Shown here: piece by piece, positions 20,901 to 30,314 of the stretch | How the letters are laid out: each line of letters starts with the position of its first letter | Numbering within the stretch: the first letter of the stretch is position 1 | Source of the DNA: Micropterix aruncella | Lineage: Eukaryota > Arthropoda > Insecta > Lepidoptera > Micropterigidae | Assembly: GCA_944548615.1 (NCBI GenBank) | Contig: OX155973.1 | Coordinates: 20,066,728-20,130,727, forward strand | DNA length: 64,000 nt | Direction: 5' to 3' | Translations under genes and position numbers: made by a program | Notes under the pieces: model-generated | Database searches by the model: none | The model's input: only the letters and a program-made list of their open reading frames with translations | Told to the model about the DNA's origin: nothing

Positions 20901-21895
20901 AGTCTCGGATGCACAGCCTTCAGTTTAGATATAATTCTTTACTCCCTATTTTGGAAGATGTCCCTTAGTGTAGAATTAAACGTCGTCCATAGTACTCGAA
21001 TATATCAAAAGACCTCGAGTACAAATTAAATAAATACTGCAATCTTGCAAATGCCGTCACCCGGAACGTCTTCCTGGAGGTCGATGCTCGCGGTCTGGCA
21101 AAATTTCAGTTACATCTTCAGATCTCGGTCTCTCCGGGAAAATAATAAACTCCTTTCTAGAAATAACATCTAAAACTTCGATTTCCGCATCTTAAATCCT
21201 ACGGCTTCGAAGGGTGGAGCGAACGGGCGGCGGGGCGAATGCTCGCATTCGGCGAGACGACCGTCTCAAACCTACCGCAGCCCGTCGTCGGTTCGGAGTC
21301 CGTCGCTCGCTTCCAGAAGCGTAATAATAATATTACGATAGGGCCGACTTCGGTCGGTGAATTCCACGGCGACTCCTTTCAGATCTATCTTTGTGTATCT
21401 ATCGGTTCGGTGTATTTTTGTCGATATTCATTTCAGACGGGAAAGATCATAAACTCGGTGAAGGAGCACTCGGGCCAGATCAACGACATGCAGCTGTCGC
21501 GCGACGGCACCATGTTCATCTCGGCGTCCAAGGACCACTCGGCCAAGCTCTTCGACGCCAACTCGCTGGAGCTGCTCAAGGAGTACAAGACGGAGCGGCC
21601 GGTCAACTCGGCGGCCCTCAGCCCCATCCTGGAGCACGTGGTGCTGGGCGGCGGCCAGGACGCCATGGTGGTGACCACGACGTCCACGCGCCAGGGCAAG
21701 TTCGACTCGCGCTTCTACCACCTCATCTTCGAGGAGGAGTTCGGCCGCGTCAAGGGCCACTTCGGCCCCATCAACTCGCTGGCCTTCCACCCGGACGGCC
21801 GCAGCTACGCCTCGGGCGGCGAGGACGGCTTCGTGCGCATCCACACCTTCGACCAGTCCTACTTCGACTACGTCTTCGATTACAACAGGGACTAG
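14993..21895 (+). CDS. EIF3I: Eukaryotic translation initiation factor 3 subunit I
   Basis: WD40 subunit of the eIF3 complex, which loads mRNA and initiator tRNA on the 40S subunit; in yeast and human it binds eIF3b and eIF3g. Five coding exons: 14993-14995 (ATG only), 15243-15469, 16889-17021, 19642-19809 and 21437-21895. All introns are GT-AG and phases agree, giving 329 residues (human ~325). Family signatures: [20 protein letters not shown] at the start, [24 protein letters not shown], then [60 protein letters not shown] and [10 protein letters not shown]. The ATG-only first exon rests on AAAATG|GTAAAT and on the protein needing Met-Lys-Pro. Poly(A) signal AATAAA is at 21943. The last exon is much more GC-rich than the others. 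Confidence 0.95.
15470..16606. other. eIF3i intron 2, mostly unassigned
   Basis: Contains a possible TTAA-element left end at 15938 (TTAACCCCTTGAGCGG followed by GACAATTGTCCC), but no matching right end was found. Otherwise I see no repeat or gene. Confidence 0.4.
16607..16713 (+). repeat. 33-bp tandem duplication beside SINE-like tail
   Basis: GCTATTTTCAGCATGATAGG plus TATACCCG appears twice (about 16608 and 16641), followed by CCCATTGTGAAATTTCACAA and AACAAACAAACTA. The latter block recurs at 55727-55767 behind the tRNA-derived SINE, so it is probably the tail of that SINE or of its partner LINE. Confidence 0.6.
17605..17700 (+). mobile_element. Pogo/Tigger-like terminus remnant
   Basis: GTAAAACCCCGGTTAACCGA followed by GGGTCAATCGAAACCCGGGT and TATCCGAAA matches the style of pogo/Tigger terminal repeats (CAGTNAAACC.CGGTTA.CCGAA). 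Only one end is seen; it lies in eIF3i intron 3. Confidence 0.4.
18171..18413 (+). mobile_element. TTAA-type MITE 1, right end lost
   Basis: TTAA (18167-18170) then CCCTTCAGGCCTCGGCCCCT. It continues collinear with the intact 262-bp copy at 39082-39343 through GGCCGATATCGGCCAAT, but stops at GGCCC without the terminal CTGAAGGG. PiggyBac-like by TTAA target and CCC/GGG ends. Confidence 0.75.
18554..18859 (+). mobile_element. TTAA-type MITE 2, intact 306 bp
   Basis: Flanked by TTAA at 18550-18553 and 18860-18863. Ends CCCTTGGAGTAAATGGG and ...GTACTCAACGGG. Contains two GCGACCAGATTTGGT motifs near the right end and the word AACAATTAGATAATTATGAA, which is the unoccupied form of the Helitron target at 43865/44797. 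PiggyBac-like non-autonomous element in eIF3i intron 3. Confidence 0.85.
19012..19195 (+). mobile_element. RLE retrotransposon 3' UTR fragment
   Basis: Collinear with 34072-34255 of the near-complete element: AAGGGGGAGTGAATGG, CAGCTGTCCTAAACCTACCA, CCCCCCAGAAGTGTAATAAT, GGTCAGTGAATTCCATGGCA and the terminal CTTCGTTTGTATTT. A 5'-truncated copy of the minimum kind. Confidence 0.85.
20262..20545. mobile_element. hAT-like MITE, family K (copy 1)
   Basis: Matches 58543-58853 in reverse: TCTAGCGCGCACAG, CGACAAAA, GTCATCTCGCTCGCACA and TACGACTTTTGTA words occur in order. The word GCAAGCCGGGCTT stands near each end in the same direction. The right edge (reverse complement CAGTGGCGGTTCC) has a hAT-like look. 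In eIF3i intron 4. Confidence 0.65.
20728..21400 (+). mobile_element. RLE retrotransposon 3' fragment, GC-shifted
   Basis: Collinear with about 33565-34255 of the near-complete element (endonuclease region and 3' UTR), but the frame is broken many times. Toward its 3' end almost every difference is A or T to G or C; for example GAATGGGTGGCAAGG has become GAACGGGCGGCGGGG. It abuts the acceptor of the last eIF3i exon. Confidence 0.85.
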
Positions 21896-21942
21896 CGCTG
21901 CGTTCGGCCCGTGCGGAAAATCATTGCGGTCTAACATACCTA

Positions 21943-21948
21943 AATAAA
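21943..21948 (+). promoter_or_regulatory. eIF3i poly(A) signal
   Basis: AATAAA 48 bp after the stop codon of eIF3i, followed by a T-rich stretch. Confidence 0.7.
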
Positions 21949-22329
21949 TCACTTTTTTTTATTCTACGTTTTTTATTTTATAACGCGGACGCGCCGACTG
22001 AAAGTTGAGATCGAAAGCGGCTCGTGCGGGTGTTTAGAATACGCATTTTTTTGCTGGTTTTTCTAAGCATCAATTGTCAAAGCGGACATATTTTAATTTT
22101 TTTCTTTATTTAGAGAATAATTTATTTAGTCCGAGAGCGAGTTCCTAATAGCGCGCCTCGCTCGCCTTAGATTTGTTCTCTTCCACGTTTCTTTAATCCG
22201 ATTTCTGCTCGTCTCGCGGTGCGGTCCTCGTTTATCTGTCCCTCTGTCGATGGTAATATTAGCACCGACCCGATTGAGGTATCGGTCGATCCCCGTCTGG
22301 CCTCCCTCTCCTCGTTACTTTCGACTGTA

Positions 22330-23700
22330 CTATGTCCCGAGGAGCCGATGAGCCCTGTTGCAGTTCGGCCACTGAGACCCGTGTCGTATAAGGGTCGGCC
22401 AAACTCACGGGTCAACTTTCATCGAGTAGCCTCGCGCAGAAGTGCAAACCCAACTTGGGTCGTCGACTACAACGGGCGAGCCCGTCACCTCAGGAAGTTT
22501 TAACGATTAGTCGTTCTATCTCCCTGGAGTGAGCGTAGAAGACTTGGGGACGAAACAGTCCACCATCTAGCTACGTCACAAGCCCGTAATAGGCCAACGC
22601 CTTAACCGCGAGATAGCCAGGAATGTTACCTGGTGGGCCGACACTCACTCCCTTACTTCCATTTGTGACCAGATTACTCCGGTCTCTCGAATGGTTACCT
22701 AACCTCGCGCCCTTACTACCGGATTTGGCCAGATTTTTCCATTCTCCCGTCTGATTTTAAAGTCTCTTGCACGGCCTCTACTTGATTTAAATTCAGCGGT
22801 AATTCAGTTTGGATTTATCGCGGAAAAGCTCCCGATATAGCTCATATTCAGTAGCCTCCTCGTGCGGAAGACTACCCCGGGTAGGACTCTCGCGTCTCAG
22901 GCCTCACGACTGGTGGATCGGTTTCCCCTGGGGAATTGCCTCCCGGTGCTACTGGATGGTTTGCACACCGTGCGGTGACAGCCAATCGATATGTGCACTA
23001 TGACTAATTACTGGAGAAATCGGGAGACTATGGAAATATACTGTTTCCTAAGCAGCGGGGGTTGATGGCCTGTCAACAACCACTTGAAATGATTCATTAG
23101 CTACCTAATGCTGAATTAAGAGACAAGCAAAAGATGCCAGTGCGCAATAGATTAAACTGAATCACTGCTGAATAAACGGCAGGTAGAGGTCGCGCGAGCG
23201 ACTCGTAACCAGTCGGAGGGGAGGGGGGGAGGTTGGAGATATCTTTCTAAAACTGGTAGTCAGGGGCGAGGCTGTCCGCCGGATACTTTTCTCGGTGCCT
23301 CGCCGTAAGGCTTTGACTTCTGCAGGGCATGGTGGCATAAAGGTGGTAGATTTGCATTCCACTCTTGTCTTCTACGCTCACCTCACGGGAGATAAAACGA
23401 TCATTATTGTTGAAACTTCCTGAAGTGACAGGTTCGCCTGTTGTAGTTAACAGCTCCAGTTGGGTCCTTTCAAGAATAACTGACATCAGGTCAACAACCA
23501 CCCCCACTGCTTAGGAAACGTATAACATCGTTTCCAGACCTCCCACAGTTATTCGCCGGATTGCAGTCGATCGGCTGATGTGACTCGATGCACAAACCGC
23601 CCAGAAGCACCCGACGGTCATCCCCTAGAGGATCTGATCCACCTGCCGTGACGGGAAACAGAGTCCTTTCCAGGTTCAACCCTCTTTGAGGAGGCTACTG
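22330..23700. mobile_element. Cluster of hairpin-tailed retroposon copies
   Basis: At least four partial copies in alternating directions: a + strand head (about 22336-22455); an inverted tail (about 22460-22650, hairpin at 22472-22485); a + strand copy (about 22845-23455, hairpin ACAGG TTCG CCTGT at 23428-23441); and an inverted head/middle (about 23490-23700). Landmarks shared with the 32161 and 37270 copies include TTTGCACACCGTGCGG, AGCGGGGGT, TCGCCGTAAGG and TTCTACGCTCACCTCACGGG. It immediately follows eIF3i. Confidence 0.7.
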
Positions 23701-23814
23701 GATGGAAGTTGAGACGATTAAAAATATAGGAGCAGAGTATTTTTCTTCAAAAAGTGCTTTATTGGACATAAATATACAAAAACACAACCGGTAGTTATAG
23801 ATTGTTAGTTTTGA

Positions 23815-24165
23815 TATATAATGTGTCCTCCTTTTGCGTTGATAACACCTTTCACTCTTGTAGGCATAGAATTTACCAGGTTATGACAGCTTACTTTCAG
23901 TTCGTCATCGTGAAACCAGACTTGAATTACTGCACTGACCATCTTGGTTTTCGTTGCACAATCCATCTAGGAGAGCCGTTTTTTGCAAATGGCCCAGAGG
24001 TTTTCGATCGGGGGAGTTTCCTGGCCATTCAAGTACAGTAATTTGGTTCTGTGTGAAAAACTGTTTCACTTTTTTCGAAGAATGGCAAGGGCGAGATTCT
24101 ATTGAAGAATTCCCTCGGAAGCATAGGCCTTGTTCATATGGTTTGATAAGATGTCAATAGATTGG
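23815..24165 (-). pseudogene. Tc1-like transposase C-terminus, relic
   Basis: - strand reads KKVKQFFTQNQITVLEWPGN then, after a one-base shift, IENLWAICKKRLS, a stop, MDCATKTKMVSAVIQVWFHD and LVNSMPTRVKGVINAKGGHI. This is the end of the DDE domain and tail of a Tc1-family transposase (WPGNSPDLNPIENLW in intact members). No N-terminal part was found. Confidence 0.85.
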
Positions 24166-24843
24166 TCCAAATTTGAATTAAGTTAGGAAAATAGTAAAAT
24201 GCACATTCCAGAAAATGTTCGTCGAGGATCAACCGATTTGGGCTCCAGCCCTTTCAGATACAACATATCTATTTGAAATTTTTGATAACTCTGAAATCTC
24301 AAGATTGGAAAACAATAAAAAACACCATATTCTATGATAACTTTTATTCACATTCCTAACTGTAGTAACAAATTGTGCACTTTTTGTCAATTTACTAGGA
24401 ATGTTGCAATTTAAACTGCCATTTTCTAAAATAAAAGCAATTTATGCTCATATAAAAAGAGGGTATTACACCTCTGATTGTTAAAAAATAAAATTAAACA
24501 AAAAGCATAATTGTAAAAATAAATCGATATGTTGAAACATTAATTTTTGAAATATATTTGCTATGCTAAATACCTTAATTTTTACAATAGGTACTAAGAC
24601 AGAGCAATATCAGTCTCAATTGTACGCGCCTTTGTATCGATTAAGAGTTTCTGAAGCGTCTTTCATGGATAGCTTATCTTATCTTCCGAATTAGCGTAAT
24701 TTCAAATGCATATATACACCTATAGATACACAAGTAATTAATATATCTAAACTGTAAATTGACAATCCAATTTCGCAGATTACATTTAACTTTAGGTATA
24801 CATACACATTCCTTATCTCCACAATATGTAGTATGTATACTCG
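24166..24843. other. AT-rich intergenic DNA
   Basis: No gene seen. It probably includes the 5' flank of the Tc1 relic, but no terminal repeats could be matched. Confidence 0.4.
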
Positions 24844-25095
24844 GGGCTCAATTGCGTTTCTTTGTCAATAAAATCGGAAATTAGTTCGCGTGAACGAGAT
24901 AGAGCAATACGCTAGAGCGAAATACGAAATGAGCGGTTGTCAATTTTTCGTATTAAAACTACCCACCAAACATAAAGTTCGACAGGTAGATTTTATCGAC
25001 GATCATTCGTTTCATATTCCACTCTAATGTATTGATCTATCTCGTTCGATTGAACTAATTTCAGTTTAAGTTCACAAATAAACGCATTCGGGCCC
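24844..25095. mobile_element. Foldback MITE, family G (copy 2)
   Basis: GGGGCTCAATTGCGTTTCTT at the left and ...AACGCATTCGGGCCC at the right, with the GCTAGAGCGAAATACGAAAT / TTTCATATTCCACTCTAAT interior of the copy at 1908-2230. More diverged and shorter than copy 1. Confidence 0.7.
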
Positions 25096-25160
25096 TTGAA
25101 ATGATTAAAATGTTTGATACAAATCAATATGAATATATTCTGCATACAAAATCAAGGGCT

Positions 25161-26013
25161 ATACAAGGGGGCTCCCAAAAGTAGGCAAACCTGTGGGCGG
25201 GGCTTGCTAAGTACACATTCCTGCCAATAGCAACTCGTTCTGCGTTCAGTGCACTTGTTGCTTTCGCCGGATAAGGTTGTGTCTTGTTACAGAGCATTTT
25301 TTTGTAAATTTTTCAATCGCTCGATGTTTTCTGTAATGTCGGACTTAAGTGAACAGCGACCGGCTGTGAAATTTTGTTTCCTGCGAAAGAATGCTGCAGA
25401 AACAGTTTTGATGTTACAAACAGCTTACAATGATGACGCTATCGGAAAAACTCAAGTGTATTGGTTTTCGCGTCTCAAAAAAAGTTGAAATGATCTATGT
25501 CGAACCTCGTTCTGGACGTCCTTCAACTTCCAGAAAGGATGATATGAAAGAATGTAAGATGGATAGTGCTTCTGAATTCGTGACACCCGAACAGGCAGTT
25601 AATCAGTTATTTTGAGGTTCTCAGAAGGCTGCATAACAGTGTGCGAATAAAGTGGCCCAATTTATAGCAAACGGGGACTGGTTTTTCTACCATGAAAATG
25701 CACCCGCTTGCACAGCCTTATCGGTTTGCCAGTTTTTGGCTAAACTAGACCCCCTCCTACTCACCTGATCTTGCTCCGTGCGTTTTTTTTTTTGTTTCCA
25801 CGAATGAATAGGGACATGAAAGGTCTTAACGACATGGAAGAGGTGAAGAAAAAAGAGTTCAAACATTGTTTCCAACAATGGAATCATTGATTAGACAAGT
25901 GTATACAGTTAAATGGAAAGTAATTGATAGTTTTAAGGTTAAATTGTAAAAATAAATAAAATACAGGTTTTTTCAAATCAACAAATTCCGGTTATTTTTG
26001 GGTACACCCTCAT
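25161..26013 (+). pseudogene. Mariner element with internal deletion
   Basis: Ends GGGGGCTCCCAAAAGTA and TATTTTTGGGTACACCCTC resemble an inverted pair. The N-terminal helix-turn-helix reads MSDLSEQRPAVKFCFLRKNA (from 25336) followed by GKTQVYWFSRLKK and EPRSGRPST. After a gap the catalytic end YSPDLAPC appears near 25760, then the C-terminus. Stops and the missing middle show it is dead. Confidence 0.8.
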
Positions 26014-26269
26014 ATGAGTGCTGGAGGCCTAAGGTTTGGCATTATAATAGGCCAATATGTGATTTTAGATACCACTATTTCATATTAAACTATTGAATAT
26101 GGCAGATGTTAAAGTAGAATATCATTTTTGCTTCAGAAGATTTATTGTATTTTCGAATCAGTATAAGGGAAGAAATACATAAAATAAATCAGTAAACTTT
26201 ACAAGTCACTGATTTGTCACTACTTAAAATACGCTTTTATTTTATATAAAAAGGTTAAATATATAAATA

Positions 26270-27235
26270 CAGTGTGAGTTTTTAATTAGTGACACCCTTG
26301 AAATGGGTGAATCAGTAAGAGCAAATAAGCAACTGTTGACAACAAAATGATAAATCGAATAATATAATAAAATTACATTTTATTCCAAATGATTAACAAC
26401 AGTTTGAGAATCAATCAGCTGTTTTGTTTGACCTTGCTTATGGATCGAGGTTGTTGAACTTGGCGGCGTTGAATGGCGTTCAATAACACAATAGTCCGGA
26501 AGCAAGGCCACAGATGGTGCTGTACTGTTATTTCTGATCGATGTATTTTGAAGATTTGAGACATTTTAAAAATGGAATAGGCATTACAATGTGATTTTAA
26601 AATAATTTTATTATATTATTCAATTCAATTCAATAATTTCAAGAAGAAATGTTCATATACTGGCTCTCCTATATAGTGTACTCACCCAACTAACACCATC
26701 CTATCTCCAAGAGCTTTTTGAACCACTAAGTTCCCGCGGTCTCGTACTTCGGTCAGCCTCTGACAGTTTATTAAAAATTCCGAGTCATAATAGTGATTTC
26801 TATTCCTATTCTTTCTGTGTCCATGGTGCAAGACTCTGGAACGATCTCCCAGCAAATATACGAAACTCGCCTTCTTTACCATCGTTTAAGACTCACCTTA
26901 AGGATTACTACCTTTCTAAGAAGTAACCAGTTCTTCCTTTCTCTCCTGTTCCTCCCCCAATTTCCTCTCCTCGGGCACTATTCGTCTTAAATTCTTCCAC
27001 TTGTCTGTATGTTATGTAATAATCTTTATTTTCACAATGCGCGCATGTACCACTATGTTTAGGTTAGCTGTAAGACATTGCCATGTGGCAATAAGCTCGC
27101 CTTTTTTGTATACTTTTCAAGTGCAAATAAAGTTTATTATTATTATTATTAATAATAATTTGTTGTCAACAGTTGCTTATTTGCTCTTACTGATTCACCC
27201 ATTTCAAGGGTGTCACTAATTAAAAACTCACGCTG
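26270..27235. mobile_element. TA-flanked element (family T) with 77-bp inverted repeats
   Basis: TA at 26268-26269 and 27236-27237. Left repeat 26270-26346 and right repeat 27159-27235 are complementary at 76 of 77 positions, starting CAG(T/C)GTGAGTTTTTAATT. Between them lie about 290 bp of unassigned DNA and a LINE 3' end (26640-27155). The same termini bound the 190-bp MITE after HDHD3. No transposase frame is present. Confidence 0.9.
26640..27155 (+). mobile_element. Jockey/CR1-like LINE 3' end
   Basis: Reads SRGLVLRSASDSLLK-like, then SFCVHGARLWNDLP and [19 protein letters not shown], stop at about 26925. A 3' UTR follows with ACAATGCGCGCATGTACCAC and CATTGCCATGTGGCAATAAG, ending in (TTA)n. 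The same element, longer, lies at 53400-54840. It sits inside the family T element. Confidence 0.8.
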
Positions 27236-27296
27236 TACATTGGCGAAGAAGATGAGGTTTTGCAAATTAAAATGGATCCGAATAATAGGAACTGTA

Positions 27297-27540
27297 AAGG
27301 GGCAATCATATTATCGGACGCGTCCGTAAGCCGCGGCTTATGGACACGACTGAACAGTATGCAGTCGTTTGGGACGCGGCTTGCGGATCTCTATCGGACG
27401 TCCAAAGCCTCAAGGTCACGTCCGCGACTGACGTCCGATAATGTGCACGGCTCAATAGAAATTCATTACACAGATTACCTTTCAGTTGCGTCCATAAGCC
27501 GCTGCTTACGGACGCGTCCGATAATATGTTTGCCTCTTAA
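27297..27540. mobile_element. MITE with ~56-bp inverted repeats
   Basis: Left GGGGCAATCATATTATCGGA... and right ...TCCGATAATATGTTTGCCTC are complementary over about 56 bp, including ACGCGTCCGTAAGC and GCGGCTTATGGACGC. The middle has further inverted GGACGT/ACGTCC words. Target duplication not certain. Confidence 0.8.
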
Positions 27541-27744
27541 AAGGATGGTTGTAGATATCAGAAGATAGCAGTAAGACTGGATGGAATTCTGGATTATCTT
27601 AAATAGCATTGATAACCCACCATTTTATGCAGTATTCATAACAATATTGTTGAATGCGAATAACATGTTTCTAAATTATTTTTGGCCAGCGATGGAGACG
27701 TAGGGTAAATAGGAATCAAATATCGTGTTAGCATACTGATAAGG

Positions 27745-27860
27745 GGCCGTCCACATATTACGTAATCACCGAGGGGGAGGGGGGTTGGAGCTGAGGCTTA
27801 TGCTTGATTACGTGGGGAGGTAAGGGTACCCATCCTGGTTATGTAATCAAGTTTGATCAC
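27745..27860 (+). mobile_element. Partial MITE (GGGGCCGTCCACATATTACG type)
   Basis: Begins GGGGCCGTCCACATATTACG followed by TAATC and a G-rich tract, with GATTACGTGGGG and ATGTAATCA later. This terminus is widespread in insects; only one side is seen here. Confidence 0.4.
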
Positions 27861-29841
27861 TGCATCGCAATTTTTTTAGTCTAAACCTGCACGGAAATAG
27901 TGCAGTGTCGCGACGAAGATACTCCTTCGCAGAATGTGCATAGATAGTCCACGTGCTCATCTGCGATTGAATCCCCCGGGCCTGTTCTTGCGCGCGCTGG
28001 CAGCCGGTGGCCGCTCTGTCCTATATATCATATCAATGCCCATATCTTTATAATCAATGCCCATATCTGCCAAGATTGGATGAGTAAGCGATCCTAAACC
28101 TTAACAATCACACCATGGCTGCAAATTCGAACAGACAGAGCATTGGGTTCTAGGCCATAAACGTGAGAATCGCATTATAGTCGCCTACGTTCGATATTGG
28201 CTACGGCACTAGAAGTAGAAAAGTAAGTAAAATAACAGCTCGCAGTGGTACACTGTCGGCCGCCTAGTATATTTCGTTCGACTAATAGCGTCTCTTTCTG
28301 GCATGATTCATTTGATAATGAGCAATGAGATAACTTCTATTATTTCTTGAAAGGGCTATCTCTTGCCTGCATTGTTTTTCTGGCAGGATTCATATTGAAA
28401 ATAAATAATCAAGTTAACATCTAGTGTTATGTATGTATTGCCTGGCTATTTCTTCTACAATACATTCTGACAAGAGTAAACGAGGTACCAGCTCCCGGTG
28501 TCAGATCCCAGGCCACCTGGCATTTTAGCACCTGGTATTTTGTCCAACTCACACTAGTTAAGATTTGTTCCAACGACATACCTGTTATTTCTAGCTGTTC
28601 TAGTTTTACGCTTTATCGCTGCCCACATCCAGTCTTATCTTCTTCGATCCAGTCTTACTGTTATTGCTTCGATAAACATAATCCGAATATAAAGGGAGCT
28701 GAAGTATGGAGACGAAGACGAAGAGTATAGAAAATGTTAAGACTTACATTTTTCTAGTCTTTTGGGAATTTCCATATTTTTTAAATACTGTAACAGCACC
28801 CACGAGCTTTGATCAAAGTGAGTGAGAACATTATTTGGTTTGTTAAGAGCTTTAATCCTGCATTTTTTGATGAAACCCCTTGGTATGGGCATAGGGGAGG
28901 GTTTACCGGTTTGGCTATAAACCCACACGAAAACGCTGCGCTAAGGACAGGGTTGTATGTACAGTATACGGAGTTTAGGTCATTTAAAACTTAGCGAAAA
29001 TGTAGATGTGCTTTATGGGCAATTTTTGAACCGTCATGTATTTAGCGTCATTTTCGTATGGGTCCAAGACCAAATCAGTAGAAGACCATAATGAGGAAAT
29101 TTCCTTTATCAAAAAAGCAAGGTCCACCTTTATTTGTTCCCTTAACAAATCAATTACATGCAGATAAAGAGGAACAAAGCAGCATTTTGTATCTTTCCGT
29201 TTCTTATGGCTGCGAACTGCAAACAACGAATGATTTTCTTAGACGAGTGGGTAACCAAAATGATCAAAAATGACATTAATGATCTACAAATCTATCTACA
29301 TTAATGATGTCAAATGTACAATATATGTACCTACATCCCATATTTCTAACAAAGGAAGCATTAACAGCTGAAGGTGTTACATGATGCTACAAACCCGGCT
29401 CATTATTATCTAGAAGAGCCGAGGCATAAATAACAACACCAAGATGTTTTCAGTTAGAGAGCTAGAATAGATTATATAGATGAAGTACTCTAGATTGCTC
29501 AATACAATACTACATTTTGGCAGCTAGGATTTTACTACGAAACGCAATGAGTAGATGGCAGTCATAGTTCCAAAAAATTGATTAATATTCTTATGTTCAA
29601 TATGGTGGTGTTCGTGGTATAACAGTATGGTGACGCACTATAGATGGCGCTGTAACCACGTCTATACGGTATTCTGTCTCGAAATAATAATATAATATAA
29701 AAACAAATAATATAAAATAACAAACACATGTTTAAATCAGAGCTCTTATTATTTTAATATTATTTACATAAAAATGTTAATTTGAATATCTAATACGATA
29801 TCTAACAGATTTCAATATCTAATACGGGGGAATCGAGAAAT
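27861..29841. other. ~2 kb without a recognised gene or element
   Basis: Read on both strands. Short frames at 28737-29273 have no family features. Contains ordinary AT-rich DNA with a GC-richer patch near 27960-28030. Probably old, unrecognisable repeats. Confidence 0.4.
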
Positions 29842-29842
29842 A

Positions 29843-30025
29843 AGGTTCCCAAAGAGCTCCAGCTGCACGGGAAGGTGCAAGGCGAAATCCGGCAACACGA
29901 CTGTGCGCGGCTTTTCCCCCACTCACCAATCTGGCGGAATCAAGAGTGGGGAAACAGCAGTGCACAGCGGTGTTGCTTGATTTCTCCTCGCAACTTCCCG
30001 TGCGTCTGGAGCTCTTTGGGAACCT
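29843..30025. mobile_element. 183-bp foldback MITE
   Basis: AGGTTCCCAAAGAGCTCCAG at the left is complementary to CTGGAGCTCTTTGGGAACCT at the right (31 of 33 over the outer arms). A second inner pair (GCAACACGACTGTGCGC with GTGCACAGCGGTGTTGC) makes most of the element one imperfect hairpin. TA flanks both ends. It lies about 120 bp upstream of the RLE retrotransposon frame. Confidence 0.75.
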
Positions 30026-30314
30026 TAGTTCTGGATCAACCCTCGTAATTACGCATTTTATTTTCAAATAGACTAATAGATTGCATTCTAATCTGGCATG
30101 GTAGTACTGCATTGAACATTCTAATACGCTATATAATCAAGGGTAACACAACGACACGGCTAAAACGACACCGGACCTTGCTTGCCCTATCTGCGGGAAA
30201 CAATATAAACGATTAGCATGGTTAAAAAAACACATTGCTGGGCACGATGATAGCGACGCTGCACGTCAGTGTCTTAAACCGTCGCAAGGAGTCACGGACA
30301 GAGTTGAACCTCAC

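Noticed and set aside
21391..22008. 205- and 174-codon frames over the last eIF3i exon
   Set aside because: Alternative frames of a GC-rich exon, rich in Arg/Gly/Ala or Val/Ala; the WD40 frame is the conserved one.
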